Source: Durusdinium trenchii (Eukaryota > Sar > Dinophyceae > Suessiales > Symbiodiniaceae). From it: 64,000 nucleotides of DNA. The notes beneath the pieces were generated by a model. The model had not been told where the DNA came from and ran no database searches. It saw only the letters and a program-made list of their open reading frames with translations. Position numbers and translations under genes: made by a program. Of the stretch, positions 23,176-34,379 are shown piece by piece. Numbering within the stretch: position 1 is the first letter of the stretch; each line of letters opens with the position of its first letter. The stretch lies in assembly GCA_963970005.1 (NCBI GenBank), contig CAXAMN010005324.1:272611-336610 (forward strand), written 5' to 3'.

Positions 23176-24581
23176 TACCTCTCGCACATCGGTCCGAGTC
23201 GATGTCATGCCGGACACTCTGGTCCGAACATGGGAGTTTCCCCAACAAAACATGCAATCACCACTCATGTACAGGAATCAGCCACGTTTCGAGGCGGCGA
23301 TCCGCACCAACACAAAATAGCTGTGCAAGCATCGTGAGGCCTTTGGCCGACACAAAGGGCGCTGCACCTTCGATACATCCCTGAGGCAAAATGCGACCAC
23401 ATGCTCGTGGCTTTGTAGAATTGAAGCAACCTGGAAACGGTTGGGCCTTGTCAGACTTGTGGAGAAACAGCAAGGCCTCTCTCAAGATCTTGTACAGATC
23501 ACGAAACGTCAGGTCAAAAGAGTCGCCTGGCAAGCGATGACCTTCAGCGTGGAAAGCAACTGCAATTTCGCAAAAGGAAATAGACTCTTCTCCAGAACAT
23601 TTCCATCGTAAACCACTCAAGAAATTTATAACAACTCTCCATCCATCTTGGCCATGCCGCCACGACTTCGGTGGTGCAATATCGGATGGAATCTTGGGCT
23701 TCCAATGAAACTGTGTAATCGGTGTCGTCCAATGCCACTGAGGGTAAAGAGCTGCGGCTTGAAATTCTGTGAGCTTATCGGGAAGCTCAACGACACCGTC
23801 ATCTGTTGTATCATCGTTTGTATCAGTCCTGGTTGGGAGCATGGCATGCAACATTGTCAACCACTGCTGATGCTTATAAATTTCTTGTTTGGCCTGCCTG
23901 TGAACTGCACCATCAACTGGAGAAAGACGATAAGCAAGATGTTTTGCAACTCTGTCAGCAACACGATTCAACAAGATATGCTGTCTTGTGGTCGCAAATT
24001 CCCTTGCCTTTTCCTCCGTGATCATGCAATCCGGTGTTTCTTCAAGAACGTGGGCGGGGATCCAAATCACATGGAACGGCTTAGGATGACTCCTCCATCG
24101 TAATTCACACAACGCTTTAAACTTCCGCCACCAAGCCTGACAATGCCAGTGCACATCAATAGCGCCATTATCCAAGAATGAGGCGACTTGTGAAACCGCA
24201 GATTGACAGTCAGAAAACACAGTGGCAGGTGTTGTTGCACTGAAAAAGACTTGGAAGATAGCCCATAGTTCAGTGACGTAAGACGACAGTGCCCAATGGT
24301 TGACCATTCCACATGACACTGTTCGACCTTCATCATCAATGATGGAAAAGGTTCCAACTGACAGCCAAAAATTGTCACCGTTGACGACTGAACCGTCAGT
24401 CCATCGCTGTATTTGACCTTCCGGGTTGAAGGATTCAGCAGGAATGAGGTCATCAGCTGATTGATGCAAGAACCTTCTGCGACCAATAAAATTTGGATGC
24501 TCAACATGGCCAAGCATTCTAAAGTTCCGACCCAGCTGGTGTCCAATCGGTGCACCAATGTCACGGTGCAAAACATGGCAG
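23176..24581 (-). mobile_element. 5'-truncated LINE retrotransposon insertion
   Basis: A 1406-bp insertion flanked by a perfect 16-bp direct repeat, lying on the minus strand. It contains only the end of ORF2 (RNase H and C-terminal region) and about 80 bp of 3' untranslated sequence. The open frame begins at the very edge of the insertion, as expected when reverse transcription stops early. There is no poly-A tail at the 3' end (around 23176-23190), so the element probably does not depend on one. The intact frame and perfect duplications suggest a fairly recent insertion. Family-level assignment within LINEs is not possible without the missing reverse transcriptase. Confidence 0.85.
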
Positions 24582-24589
24582 TTTACCAA
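23258..24589 (-). CDS. LINE ORF2 C-terminal fragment with RNase H domain
   Basis: The frame is open for 443 codons. Its first codon is a TTG inside the target-site duplication, so it has no true start here and the N-terminal endonuclease and reverse transcriptase are absent. Residues about 60-220 form a complete type I RNase H domain. The acidic catalytic set is present: D65 (RWTDGS), E107 (TELWAIF), D127 (FSDCQSAV) and D212 (NRVADRVAK), and H180 stands in the conserved IPAH position. RNase H would remove the RNA strand of the RNA/DNA hybrid during retrotransposition. Residues 220-443 are unassigned; similar tails follow RNase H in some protist LINEs. Without a promoter this copy should be inactive unless read from a host transcript. 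The stop is TGA at 23258-23260. Confidence 0.85.
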   Translation of the reverse strand: MVNCHVLHRDIGAPIGHQLGRNFRMLGHVEHPNFIGRRRFLHQSADDLIPAESFNPEGQIQRWTDGSVVNGDNFWLSVGTFSIIDDEGRTVSCGMVNHWALSSYVTELWAIFQVFFSATTPATVFSDCQSAVSQVASFLDNGAIDVHWHCQAWWRKFKALCELRWRSHPKPFHVIWIPAHVLEETPDCMITEEKAREFATTRQHILLNRVADRVAKHLAYRLSPVDGAVHRQAKQEIYKHQQWLTMLHAMLPTRTDTNDDTTDDGVVELPDKLTEFQAAALYPQWHWTTPITQFHWKPKIPSDIAPPKSWRHGQDGWRVVINFLSGLRWKCSGEESISFCEIAVAFHAEGHRLPGDSFDLTFRDLYKILREALLFLHKSDKAQPFPGCFNSTKPRACGRILPQGCIEGAAPFVSAKGLTMLAQLFCVGADRRLETWLIPVHEW

Positions 24590-24597
24590 TTATATAC
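24582..24597. repeat. Target-site duplication of the LINE (right copy)
   Basis: TTTACCAATTATATAC, identical to 23160-23175 (see the LINE entry). A TAA just beyond it closes the frame upstream. Confidence 0.85.
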
Positions 24598-25759
24598 AAG
24601 CTGGGATCATTGATTTCAGAATATTTCAGGGTTCTTGTGTTAAACATGTCCACGTACATGTCCAGGAGTCCAGGAGTGCTTTTTGAGTAAGTCTGGTCGG
24701 TTTTCTCTTACTGGTGTACTTCGCCCGACAGCCAACTAAGCAACAGCTTCCAGCGATGTTTCTCATCATTCTCATCACCTGCGCATGGATTTGCCCGCCG
24801 AACCCCTACTATAAAGGGTGCTCCAACTCAACACATTGATGACGATAATCAGAAAGCTGTGGACTTGCAAAGACAAGGATGTTTGAGGCACTCTAGAATG
24901 GAACTTGCATGTAACTTTAGGTTCTTCTTTTCCCAAAATGTTATTCTTCGCGTGTTCCACCACAATGTGCGGGAACGACCTGATTCACACACCGTGACCC
25001 ACCACCGGGACAGCATGCTCCACCGGTCCGCAGACTTCCCCAACAATCGCTCCGCCTGCATACCCATCGCCGGGATAGGGCGTCACCGTGTGACGTTTCA
25101 TGCGACGCAGACCTGGGTGTCCAGTGGCGACAAGCGACGGCACCGGCCACACCCGGGGGGGCGACGTGGAAACCAACTCTTTAATAGGTGAAATGTGGGT
25201 GAAGTGAAGTGCTCGTTTTTTTGGGAGTGCCTGACGTTGTTCTTGGCTGATCTGAACTTGGCTGACTCGCCGAGGTGGGTTTTTGACTCGCTGCACTCTA
25301 ACTCTGTGTGCCTTGGTCACACTGCCTCGCTGTATTCACACTGCCTCGCGTCTTCCCTTCGCCCAGGCCCCAAGACATGCTCTCCAGCAGGTCGTCGAAC
25401 AGATCCCTGCGACTCGGTAGCACCAGGCCCCAAGGCTCGATCCATTGCAGTGTTTTTATGGTGACCCAAAGCAAGTCCAACTGGTCTTCTTTCAGTTTGA
25501 TTCCGTCTGCGTGTTTAGCCCACCGATTGGACGATTGGACACAACACATGAGTAACACATGCGGCTTCATTGAACCTGTGGGTCTGACTTCATTCTCACA
25601 TGTGTGAAGCTTTGAGGTGCACGTTCGTTGCTTGCCTTGAACTGTTTTTGCAGCATCCGCAAGAATCCCAGACTTTCAAGTTCAATTGAACCCAAACCCC
25701 CAAAGACTCCTAACATACTCCCACAAACATGCGCCCATGAAAAAACCAAGGCCCTGACT
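24598..25759. other. Sparse region; islet at 24970-25190
   Basis: The GC-rich islet at 24970-25190 is open on plus and in two minus frames. One minus frame reads PYPGDGYAGGAIVGEVCGPV, which is plausible protein, but no splice site decides it. No repeats were recognised. Confidence 0.3.
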
Positions 25760-25987
25760 TCAAACAAAGCATTCATATAATTTCATATATGAATCATGCC
25801 CGGTGCCCGATAAAAGAAATCCTCCTACTATCCGATCCTCCCGGTCATCCAGCACCCTCTGTTGAACGAACTCGCCCGGGTGAACCCAGCAGCGCCTCAT
25901 GCTGTCGGTGGACGCCATCCTGGGCGGCGCAGCTGTGGTCCGGGCGGTGCCGGTTTGAAGCGCGAACGACCGGTGGCATGACCACAT
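25760..25987 (-). CDS. Hypothetical minus-strand frame, possible last exon
   Basis: The better part (about 25770-25920) reads MRRCWVHPGEFVQQRVLDDR followed by EDRIVGGFLLSGTGHD and ends at a stop at 25760. The mixed charged and aromatic text is coding-like. The plus strand is also open (25789-26052) but more Arg/Ser-biased. No domain was recognised. Confidence 0.28.
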   Translation of the reverse strand: MWSCHRSFALQTGTARTTAAPPRMASTDSMRRCWVHPGEFVQQRVLDDREDRIVGGFLLSGTGHDSYMKLYECFV

Positions 25988-26097
25988 CGGTCAGGTGGTG
26001 CGGGAGGTCCGCTCGAGACAATGACCATGACGAGACTCAAATAGAGCGATAGTGGTGGAGACCGTATGGGAAAAAGGTTCGAACACTTCAAACCTCA

Positions 26098-26469
26098 TCA
26101 ATTGCGCAAACCAAATGTCTTTTGCTCGTGAAAAGAACGCACCTGACCTGTATAACTGGATAACCTAGACCTATGAGGACCTGACAAAAAATCATGCAAA
26201 CATGTGGACATATAGTCTTCCAATTCAAAATCGACCACATTAGGGCCATTTTGGAGGTTTAGGGGGGAACCAAGATTAACCCAGTTTACCTTAACAGCCG
26301 CAAAATCAGGCCAAGATCCAACAAAACAATAGGACACTGCTCCACCTGACCCACTTTTCTTGGTCCCTTCTCCTTCCCCTTCTCCTTCCGCCCTCCGGAC
26401 CGGAGCAGACGCAGCAAATGCCGGATCGTCACGCTTCTTTGCGCGCGCACATGGGATCCGGTATGGCAA
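26098..26469 (-). CDS. Hypothetical protein, 123 codons, Gly-Glu repeat
   Basis: ATG-initiated minus-strand frame. The N-terminus is basic and contains GEGEGEG, encoded by a GGAGAA-type simple repeat. The remainder (SYCFVGSWPDFAAVKVNWVN and onward) is ordinary protein-like sequence up to the stop at 26098. No domain recognised. It could be a small gene or a first exon, and the simple repeat inflates the apparent frame. Confidence 0.3.
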   Translation of the reverse strand: MPYRIPCARAKKRDDPAFAASAPVRRAEGEGEGEGTKKSGSGGAVSYCFVGSWPDFAAVKVNWVNLGSPLNLQNGPNVVDFELEDYMSTCLHDFLSGPHRSRLSSYTGQVRSFHEQKTFGLRN

Positions 26470-26876
26470 AGTCCATTAGATTGAAGCCGCTTCTGACTGT
26501 GTCAAGACCATGTACGACATCTAGATTGACTTCACGGATGGATTTCTTCCATAGATTCAGTATGTGAAAAAAACATTGTGAACAACAGCATCAGATTCAA
26601 AGTCCATGAATAGATTTTGTGGATTGACACCTTCTGTTTTTCTATGTTATGATATGTTATGATATCATTTACACAAGCCCACAATTCTTCATGGTAAAGC
26701 CAGGTTGTAACTTTGCTGTGTTTACCAATGGGCTGAGCCGCAACGAGTTCGGCAGTCTGCTGGACCAACCGGGAGGTGCAAAGCGCTGCCATGTTTTGCG
26801 AGGATCTGACCCACAAAGAATCCGGCATTACGACGCTGCGGTTCTTGGGGTCGCTGTGCTTCACAAATGCCCAAAC

Positions 26877-26969
26877 TATACCAGGACCTTGCAACAGGTG
26901 GTTTTTGGCCACCTCTTAACCTCTAAGAGGCTATTTATAGACACCTCGAACGGTGTCGGTCCTGGTATA
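26877..26969. repeat. Palindromic MITE-like element, family 2, copy 1
   Basis: Perfect 12-bp terminal inverted repeats, TATACCAGGACC. The interior carries GGTGGTTTTTGGCCACC and CTCTTAACCTCTAAGAGGCTAT. The same layout occurs at 30075-30160 and 60408-60493. Non-coding. Confidence 0.8.
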
Positions 26970-29224
26970 AGCAGCCACCTTGGCATGTCGCAAATGGGTC
27001 GCAGAGTGGACCTTGTGGACAGTGTCCTTCCTAAACCCTCCGCTCCGTGGACGCGGCATCCTTGACATCCCGGCTACGGACTGAAAGACCAACCAAGAAG
27101 CAGTCCAAACACAACCAACACGCAAATCCGTCTCCAAGGTGAATTGAATCCGTCTCCAATAGTATGAGTCAATGTCATGCAGTCTCCATCCCAAAAGAAT
27201 TTGGAATGGAAAACTATGAAAAACTATTTGCACACCGAAAACACCTCGTTTTTTGGTGTCTGAAGATGTTCTTCAACCTCCAGCCCGTCTTCGTCCTGAT
27301 CTTCCGCTGGCCTCTCACCCACCTGGTCGGGTAGCTGGGTAGCTGGGATGGTTTTGGGCACCCAAGGTGTAGAACCATGCCATCCATGCAAAGATGGTTC
27401 ACCATGGCATTGGCCACATCAGCAAAGCTGCAAAACCTTACTCTATGTATCTATGTCTCTACTCTATGTCTCCGTGCTGAGGCCTTCATTTCAGTGGGAT
27501 TTCAGCGGGATTTCCTGCGATGCTGTTCTGTTTGTGGATCCAACATGCATGACAACTTTGTAGCAGCTCCTCCATATATGGAATCCAAGTAGATTTGGCA
27601 TGATTTGGCGACCAATCATACATTCTTCAAGAGTGAGACAATCGTTCCATCCACTATGATCTATATATATATATATACTGACTCTGTCAAGATTTCGAGC
27701 GGTTCGCAATCAAAGATTCGCTCTTTTTAAAGTTCCCCCCGCACAGATTTAGAATGTGAAATCCAATGTTTGTCTTCAAGCAGCCATAAAACAGAGTAGA
27801 CTTCAATACAGTATCCTTCACATCCACAGCCAAGATTAATTAACCCAGAAAGCAACAATACTTGGTAGACTGACTCTTCTCTCCTGAAGAATTGAAAAGA
27901 ACAAAGACCAAGACAAACAAAAACAAATCCTTCCTCAGAAAACCCACGCAAAAGCGCGCACGCACACACGAACACATCACAAGTGGACGGCATGGCCAAC
28001 TCAGACGACCCTATATGCATCCCCAAGAATGGATTTCTACTTCCATATCCTTTGACAAAGCCAATCAGAAGCCATCAGCCATGCCATCACCGAACACCCC
28101 CATAGGCCCTCAGCTTCCAAGGCCGGGCATCCTGGCCACCGGCCACGGGTGGAGTTCGCAATGGTGGACCGTGCGCCCTGGCGGGGCAGGTCACGTCCAC
28201 TCAGATGGAGAGACCTGGTCTTTGGAAGAAATGACGACTAGACCACAACCAGTGAGTAGAAAAACAACAAATATATATATATATATAATACAAAAAAAAG
28301 TAAGGTTCCGCATACTAAAGTCATTCAATGAAAACTAATCCTGGTTTTATCCTTAATCAGGTTCTGTCAGATTCCATCAACTGTGGACCTGTTTACAACC
28401 CCAGGTGTGATCGCACTTTCACCTCAGTGGTGGAAACCACACTAGGCAAAATATATTTAAACAATATCCTGTGCAAAGTAAGGAGTCTTGGCCGCAGACT
28501 GCCAATACAAAAGTCTGCTGAGACTTTCCACATATCAAAAAATAACAAGGATGCCCCACAGGAAGCTGCCAACAACAAGCATGAGGTTGATGTGAATTGC
28601 CCAGCTAGTACTCTTGCTCACCAGTGTCCCCAACCACTCAGCAAGAAAAACTGCAAACAATGCTGCAAAAATCTGCAAACTGACTTGCCAACCTTCCGCC
28701 TTCCACACTAGAGACCCACTGTATTCCAATCCTCTTCCCAGCAAACTGAAAATCCCACATTTCTTCATGCTATTCGTCGCCGACGGAGCATGCTACTGTC
28801 TGTGTCTGTCATACCCGCCGCCTGCACCGTGACTGCCGAGTACATGAAGTGTTTCCGTTTCCTCGGCATTGCGCATCGTGTGCACGCGCTGCACCGGCTG
28901 CATCGTGGGTTAGTTCTGAAGCGTAGTCCCACAAAAGAATTCTGAAAACCGAGAATCTGCCTAAACTCAAAAAAATCACAGCACATCTACCAGATCTAGA
29001 TGTATTATTCCCATGATTTGCTTCATGCAAACCATGAACGAACAAACCGGACGTTTAGAATCACACAAATCTCTAATTGTTTGAATTGAATTTGTTCCCG
29101 CCCAAAAACAGTCACCTTTCTGCAATAACACATCACGCCACGACCTATATATATATATATACATTCAAATCTCAGGAATTTAACATGATTTAGCCCTCAC
29201 CCTCAATCGATCTCAATCCCTTCG
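26970..29224. other. No supported gene
   Basis: AT-rich sequence with poly(AT) runs near 27660-27680 and 28270-28290. Frames at 27892-28338 and 28328-28711 (+) are ATG-initiated but of ordinary AT-rich composition, with no domain. Islets near 28790-28920 are open on both strands. Confidence 0.4.
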
Positions 29225-29400
29225 ACTCACCGCGATCGACATCTCTCGATCGCAGCTGCCGAGCGGCCCCTCCGGCACCACGCGCTGCTCGGAGCTGCCG
29301 TGCAGCCCGGCTCCGCGGTAGTGCCTGAGGCGCGCGCCAGCGCGCACGGTGGAGTGCGAGCACCGGAGGAGCAGCTCCGGACGTTTTGGGGTTGACGCCT
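29225..29400. other. GC-rich patch, undecided
   Basis: Strongly GC-rich, full of CGCGCG-like and GAGCTGC-like dinucleotide runs with local inverted repeats (AGCTGCCGAGC, GCTCGGAGCTGC). It is open on minus (29227-29457), but the text is Arg/Ser/Ala-biased as expected from composition. It may be a structured or CpG-rich non-coding element. Confidence 0.3.
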
Positions 29401-29407
29401 ATAGGGA

Positions 29408-29441
29408 TCCAGTCGTACCGAACCGGTTCGGTACGACTGGA
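29408..29441. repeat. Perfect 34-bp palindrome
   Basis: A perfect inverted repeat with no spacer, centred on ACCGGT (TACCGAACCGGTTCGGTA in the middle). GACGTTTTGG occurs on both outer sides (about 29379 and 29445). It could form a cruciform or mark a transposition or excision footprint. Confidence 0.9.
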
Positions 29442-30074
29442 CCCGACGTTTTGGCACCTACATAATAACAGTGTCTCAGTCTCACCTTCTTCTGAGAAGG
29501 TACTTACTTGGACTCGTAGGGGATCATAACACCCCTCAAAAAGAGATTGGATGGTTCTACCATCTCCATATCGGGTGCTTTATCTTCCTCAACTGACCAC
29601 ATTAGACGTGTTTAGACAATAGAGACATTAGTGGTAATGGTATAGCCACCAGTAAATACCCCTTACTTGACTTAGGGTCTCGCGGTACAGGCCCAACTCA
29701 ACTTTCAACTATGGAAACCCAATTATTATAGCTGCTCCTAATCACACAAGTTCGCTCTTCTCTGCGTAAACAACATACGGTCTGAGTCGGTCTGATTCAA
29801 ATACTACATTCCCTTTTTGGCTGTCCAACATCTGACAACTAGGGTGCTCTCTGACTTTTTCGGTCTCGCCCACCTTCCGCAGCGTGGTTTGACCCCTGGT
29901 TGCATCGGCCGAGCTGCGTGGTTTGACCCCGGAGCTCCTGGTCCGAATCCACCTGCAGCTTAGGGCACAAACACTCTCTGCTCTGGGCTTCCGGAAGACA
30001 GGGGAGGATGTTTGCCCAAGAAGATCCACGAATCAACACAACAATCCTCTTAAGAAAACTTAAGTAAAAAACCC
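29442..30074. other. No confident gene
   Basis: The minus frame at 29742-30029 (95 codons) spans a GC-rich islet at 29860-29990 but has no splice support. No repeat was recognised. Confidence 0.35.
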
Positions 30075-30160
30075 TATACCAGGGCCTTCAAGGGGTGGTT
30101 AATGGAAACCCCTTAACGGCTAGGGGGCTATAAAAAGACACCCCTTGGAGGGTCCTGGGA
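30075..30160. repeat. Palindromic MITE-like element, family 2, copy 2
   Basis: Left end TATACCAGGGCC and right end GGGTCCTGGGA, with interior AAGGGGTGGTTAATGG and ACCCCTTAACGGCTAGGGG. Slightly diverged ends relative to copy 1. Confidence 0.8.
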
Positions 30161-30537
30161 CACACAGGCTAGCTGCTCTAGCTGCCCACTACAAATTTAT
30201 ATACACATTGTTTCTGTTTGAGGAAAGGTTACATGATGATACATGTTGTTTTGTACCTGTTGATGTGTCTCCATATCTTCGAGGTCTTGAGTTTCCTGGA
30301 TTTGGGTCTGCAACGCTATGATTGGATTGGAGAGATCAGATCCACAAATCCACTGGCTTCTCAGAAGATACTCTGATTGGATTGCACAACGAAACCCTTG
30401 AGACATAACACTGCGACGGTTCGATGGCGAAACATTTGTGTTCTAATGTGTTCAAGATAGGTCGTATACATGGTTTCACCCAACACACACACACAAACAA
30501 CTTACCTTAAAGGATCATAACAACATCCAATAACAGC

Positions 30538-30628
30538 TTCTTCAAGGTGACCTTTTGAAGGTTCCTAAGTGACCCTTAGGAGGCTTAAGTGACCTCAAAC
30601 CAGGTTATCAAAAGGTCACTTTGAAGAA
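30538..30628. repeat. Hairpin repeat with 21-bp arms
   Basis: The left arm starting TTCTTCAAGGTGACC and the right arm ending GGTCACTTTGAAGAA are inverted copies of 21 bases with one mismatch. The 49-base loop contains a second small hairpin (CCTAAGTGACCCTTAGG). It is a single copy in this window and distinct from families 1 and 2. Confidence 0.8.
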
Positions 30629-30898
30629 CCAGGTTATAACTGTCCTGCATTTCACCAAACTGTCTTTAATCCCCCCGCCCTCCCAGCCCTGTCCTCACCT
30701 CACCCCACCCTCACCTCTTCATCCAGCACCGCCTCGTAGACCTCGCAAACGATGCGGCCGTACCTCACAACGGACGGTGGCCATGGCGGTGACGGTGGAT
30801 GGGCATGGGAAACGAGGCTACTATAGTATTATCATGTAACGCATATTACAGAAACGATTGGAAGACGATTTACTGGCAATTCGCAACATCGTGCAACC

Positions 30899-31384
30899 TT
30901 GGCCCTTAAGCAACCAAATGATCATCTGAGTGTCCCCACGTGGTGTAAGGAATCTCGGACTCATCGCCCTTCTGCGCTTCCTCAGAACGTGGAGTACGCC
31001 CATCCACAAACGCAGCGTTTGGGTTCGTATTGGGATGGCCAGGTTGAGTTGGCTGAAGCCAACTCCTGCGGATGGTTCAGCATCCGTGCGACGATCCTCG
31101 GGGCAAAACGCATGGTTTGCCGAGGGAGCTGCCGTGGAGTCCAAGCCGACAGTCCCAAACGGCTCGTGTCTGGGGCCCATCGAATCCGCCGCCGGTGTCC
31201 ACGAACGGTGTCCACGAACGGCGGTGATCCACCGGCTGGGAGCGTCCACGATGACCTTCGGAGTGCTGAAGAGGAAGTCGCGGTACTCCTGGCGTCGCAG
31301 GGAGAGAGGAAGCGGTACGAGCGGAGGTATTCAAACGGTGGGACATGTCTTTTTTCACGGCCTTGGATGAATTTCATGGAATAG
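30899..31384 (+). CDS. Coding-like islet, best frame plus strand
   Basis: A GC-rich islet of about 470 bp is open in two plus frames (30899-31384 and 30930-31370) and two minus frames (30821-31249 and 30982-31497). The first plus frame is preferred because its second half has good helical text (DDLRSAEEEVAVLLASQGER, then KRYERRYSNGG). Fully open GC-rich DNA on both strands makes the choice uncertain. No domain recognised. Confidence 0.3.
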   Translation: MALKQPNDHLSVPTWCKESRTHRPSALPQNVEYAHPQTQRLGSYWDGQVELAEANSCGWFSIRATILGAKRMVCRGSCRGVQADSPKRLVSGAHRIRRRCPRTVSTNGGDPPAGSVHDDLRSAEEEVAVLLASQGERKRYERRYSNGGTCLFSRPWMNFME

Positions 31385-31497
31385 CATGGAATGCCTTTTT
31401 GTGTGTAGATCTTATATAAAGAAGTTGCTAAAATTAAACACATGAACACATAATAATGTAATATCATGTAATAAAAGTATGATGAGGCAGCGTCCAC

Positions 31498-34379
31498 CCG
31501 TCCAACACCCTATCACTTCTCCGACCTCCTCTTGTGGGGCTCTGAGAAAAAACTCTTCTAAACACGCCACGCAGGCCAACGCGGGCAGGTCCAGTCCTTG
31601 ACATATTCCTTCCCAATGAAGTTCTTAGAGACCAAGTAGCCCTGCAGCTCTCGAGCGTCTTTAGGTGCCACCTCAGGACTGATCTACTCCACGTGCACCA
31701 CGACACGGTCTCGTACACGGCACGGTCTCGTCTGGTCTCGTCTCATTCTGAGCGCGAGTCACCACTGAGAAGAAACCGGAAACGCTCGGATACCGCACGG
31801 ATGCCTGGTCGCACGGATGACTCAGTTGACGGTCAGATGCCTGGGCATCCGGACGATGAGACTTCCATCTTTCAATAACGCGTTCTCCCCGTCCACAGTC
31901 ACCGCCTTGGTGGATCGTTTTTGTTGGCTCGGTCGGATGGGTTGGAAGATGAGTGGATGACAGAACCTGCGTGGTGTCTGAAGATCTTATGACATAAGGT
32001 CATGAGGTGCAATGACACCAAAGGTGCGAGGTTTTGACACCCAAAGATGACTTGACTTTGGAAGGCCACTCAACAGCAACTTCAGGATCGGAGTCCTTGG
32101 TCCATATAGTTTCTACATATGTTCAACCTACCAGTGTCCTAGTGTTGTTCCCAAGGTGCTTTACTGAAGGAAAGCCATTGACACAGCGGACACAGGCGAA
32201 ACCCGCGGACGCTCCCGCGGCTCCCTCGCCGCGGGACGCGGACTCGTCGGGAGAACCCCGGCACAGGCGATGTGGCGTCGGGAAGAGTTGGTGACCCGGA
32301 TGACGTAGGCCTGGCCGGTGCAAGGCCTAACACTCCTGCAAAAACGATGGCCTTCCAAACCGTGAAGGTGGCCGTGGATCACTGATGGTGAAGATCTAGT
32401 GACTGATATCATCTGATATCATGATCATCTAGTCCATGCATCTGGAATCCATGCCGTTGATGTGTTAACTCTTCCCCCTAGCGAGGGATGATCAGTGTTT
32501 GCAACTAAATGTTCAAACCTGCCTACAAGCTAGGGTCAAGAGTCAGTCAAATGAGAGATAGAATCTGCGCTATTGTTTCGAATCCCGACATCCACAAAGC
32601 ATCAACCAGCCTCTCCAGGTTTGGAACACACATGTGGTACAACCTGCCAGGTTGAATACAGTTGACCAAGTCGATGGCGTCGAGTTGGTGATTCAGAAAA
32701 GACCGCAGGGAGATGTTGGATGAATTTTGATTGAATCAAGCGAACTTTCTCTATAGAGTCTCCAGTTGAACATTGATGCACATGAAGCAAAAAAATTGGT
32801 CGCCACAAAGCAGAATAGGTCTCGGCTCGACCTCCGCTTTGCTTTTGTCTCTGGTCGAACATAAACGAATGAACAAGGGCGCAGTTCATAGCGATCCATC
32901 ACATGTCAGTTTTTCAGTGTCCCGCATCGGCGAGACGAAATGTGGAGCACTTGGCAGTGATCCTGAGAATGAGAAATGTATCAAAATGTGAACAAAAAGA
33001 GAACCAAAAGGATGCAAGAGTGATGGTGATCACCAACCGGCCTGTAATGTCATGTGTTCTTAAAGAGCCCACCGCTGAGGCTGCTGGAATCTCCTGTATA
33101 TCAAAGTCGGTCGGCCTACATCTATCCCGCAGTCTATCCATGCAGTTTATGACTGTCACAGCTCACATATTATAAAGGTGAACCACGACTTCCCATGGGG
33201 TGACCGCAGCATGTGCTTCGCTGAAAAATGAAAAGAAGCGGCTGCGGGAACTGCCAGTGTCGCAAAAAATCTGATCGAAGGCGTTCGGCCTCCTTGCCAT
33301 CCTCCTTTCCATCCTCCTCCACTAAAAGGTCGAAGGTCGGATAGGGATCCTGTCGTCTTCCTGTCGTCCGGCGAAGAAGTTGTCGGGGTGAAGGTCGTGC
33401 AACGGTGCGCAATTGATGTTGAAATGGGGCATATGCGCGCCAAATGCATGTATATATTGTGTATTAGAAGAGGGAGACCTCTAAATCCAAAGAGTCTTTG
33501 TTCCTTCCCGAAGGGTCTTTTGGAGCTTCCCCGGTTTCAAGATAACAAAGGAACACGTTTGTGAGTTGGAGATGAGGCAATGGGGATCTGAGTCATCATT
33601 ATTGGATAGCTCGAGCAAGAAGGAGCCACAACTCTAGTGTTGTGAAATTGTATGTTATTCCTGATATTTGTGATCAACCAAAAAGAGTGTCAGTTTTCTT
33701 ATGCTAGGAGACTTGAACATGTTCACAACTCAAAACCCTGTTCAAACGAAGACACTGCCGACCGATTTCGCGGCTACCAATGCGGGAAAAGAACATGAAG
33801 GTGTCTATTATGGAAACTCATCTCTCAGGAGGTGAATGCAGGTGGCTCCAGGGTGTGTAAAGCCCAAGAGGTGATGGAGTGGTCTCATATTCTACCTTCT
33901 GCACCGGACCTATACCAGGTATCATTCTCAAAATAACAACATGCACGTCTCGCGCAAAAAAACATGACTTCGCCTGGCAAAAGATCCAAACGATACCTCA
34001 AGCGTCGTCGCAATGGTGACAGAGTGAACACGAAGAGTCAGTCGTCATGTCGGTCATCAGGTGTATCTCGCAAAATGGTGACCACCGGATTTCCTTCTTC
34101 CGATTGATTCGTGAAGACTCCTTGACCCCAAGTTCCTTTCGTGCTGTATATAATTGATTCCCGACCAACTAGAAGCCAGAGTGGATGGGAGATAAGACCA
34201 AAACAACTAACAAACAAACCACCCCTGGGTTTTGAACACCTACGAAGGTCACCGCAACCTTCAATGACCTGACTTTGAAGGCTCTCAAGGGTCTTAGAAG
34301 CCAGTTTCCTCACACATTGCAGGAAATCCACCAATTCATGCCTTGGTCTTTGGTCTCCTAGCCACCACTCCCAAAAAAC
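31498..34379. other. Sparse region, undecided islets
   Basis: Weak islets at 31690-31880 (+), 32170-32330 (-) and 33200-33450 (-) are biased by composition and lack clear splice sites. The rest is AT-rich. No repeat family recognised. Confidence 0.3.

Noticed and set aside
23648-24103. Plus-strand frame of 151 codons
   Set aside because: Antisense to the LINE RNase H frame, which has a complete catalytic set.
30982-31497. Minus-strand frame of 171 codons
   Set aside because: The GC-rich islet is open in four frames; this one extends into AT-rich DNA and its text is less protein-like than the plus-strand reading.
32575-32592. TTTCGAATCCC, reminiscent of a tRNA T-loop (B box)
   Set aside because: No acceptor stem, D arm or anticodon arm could be folded around it.
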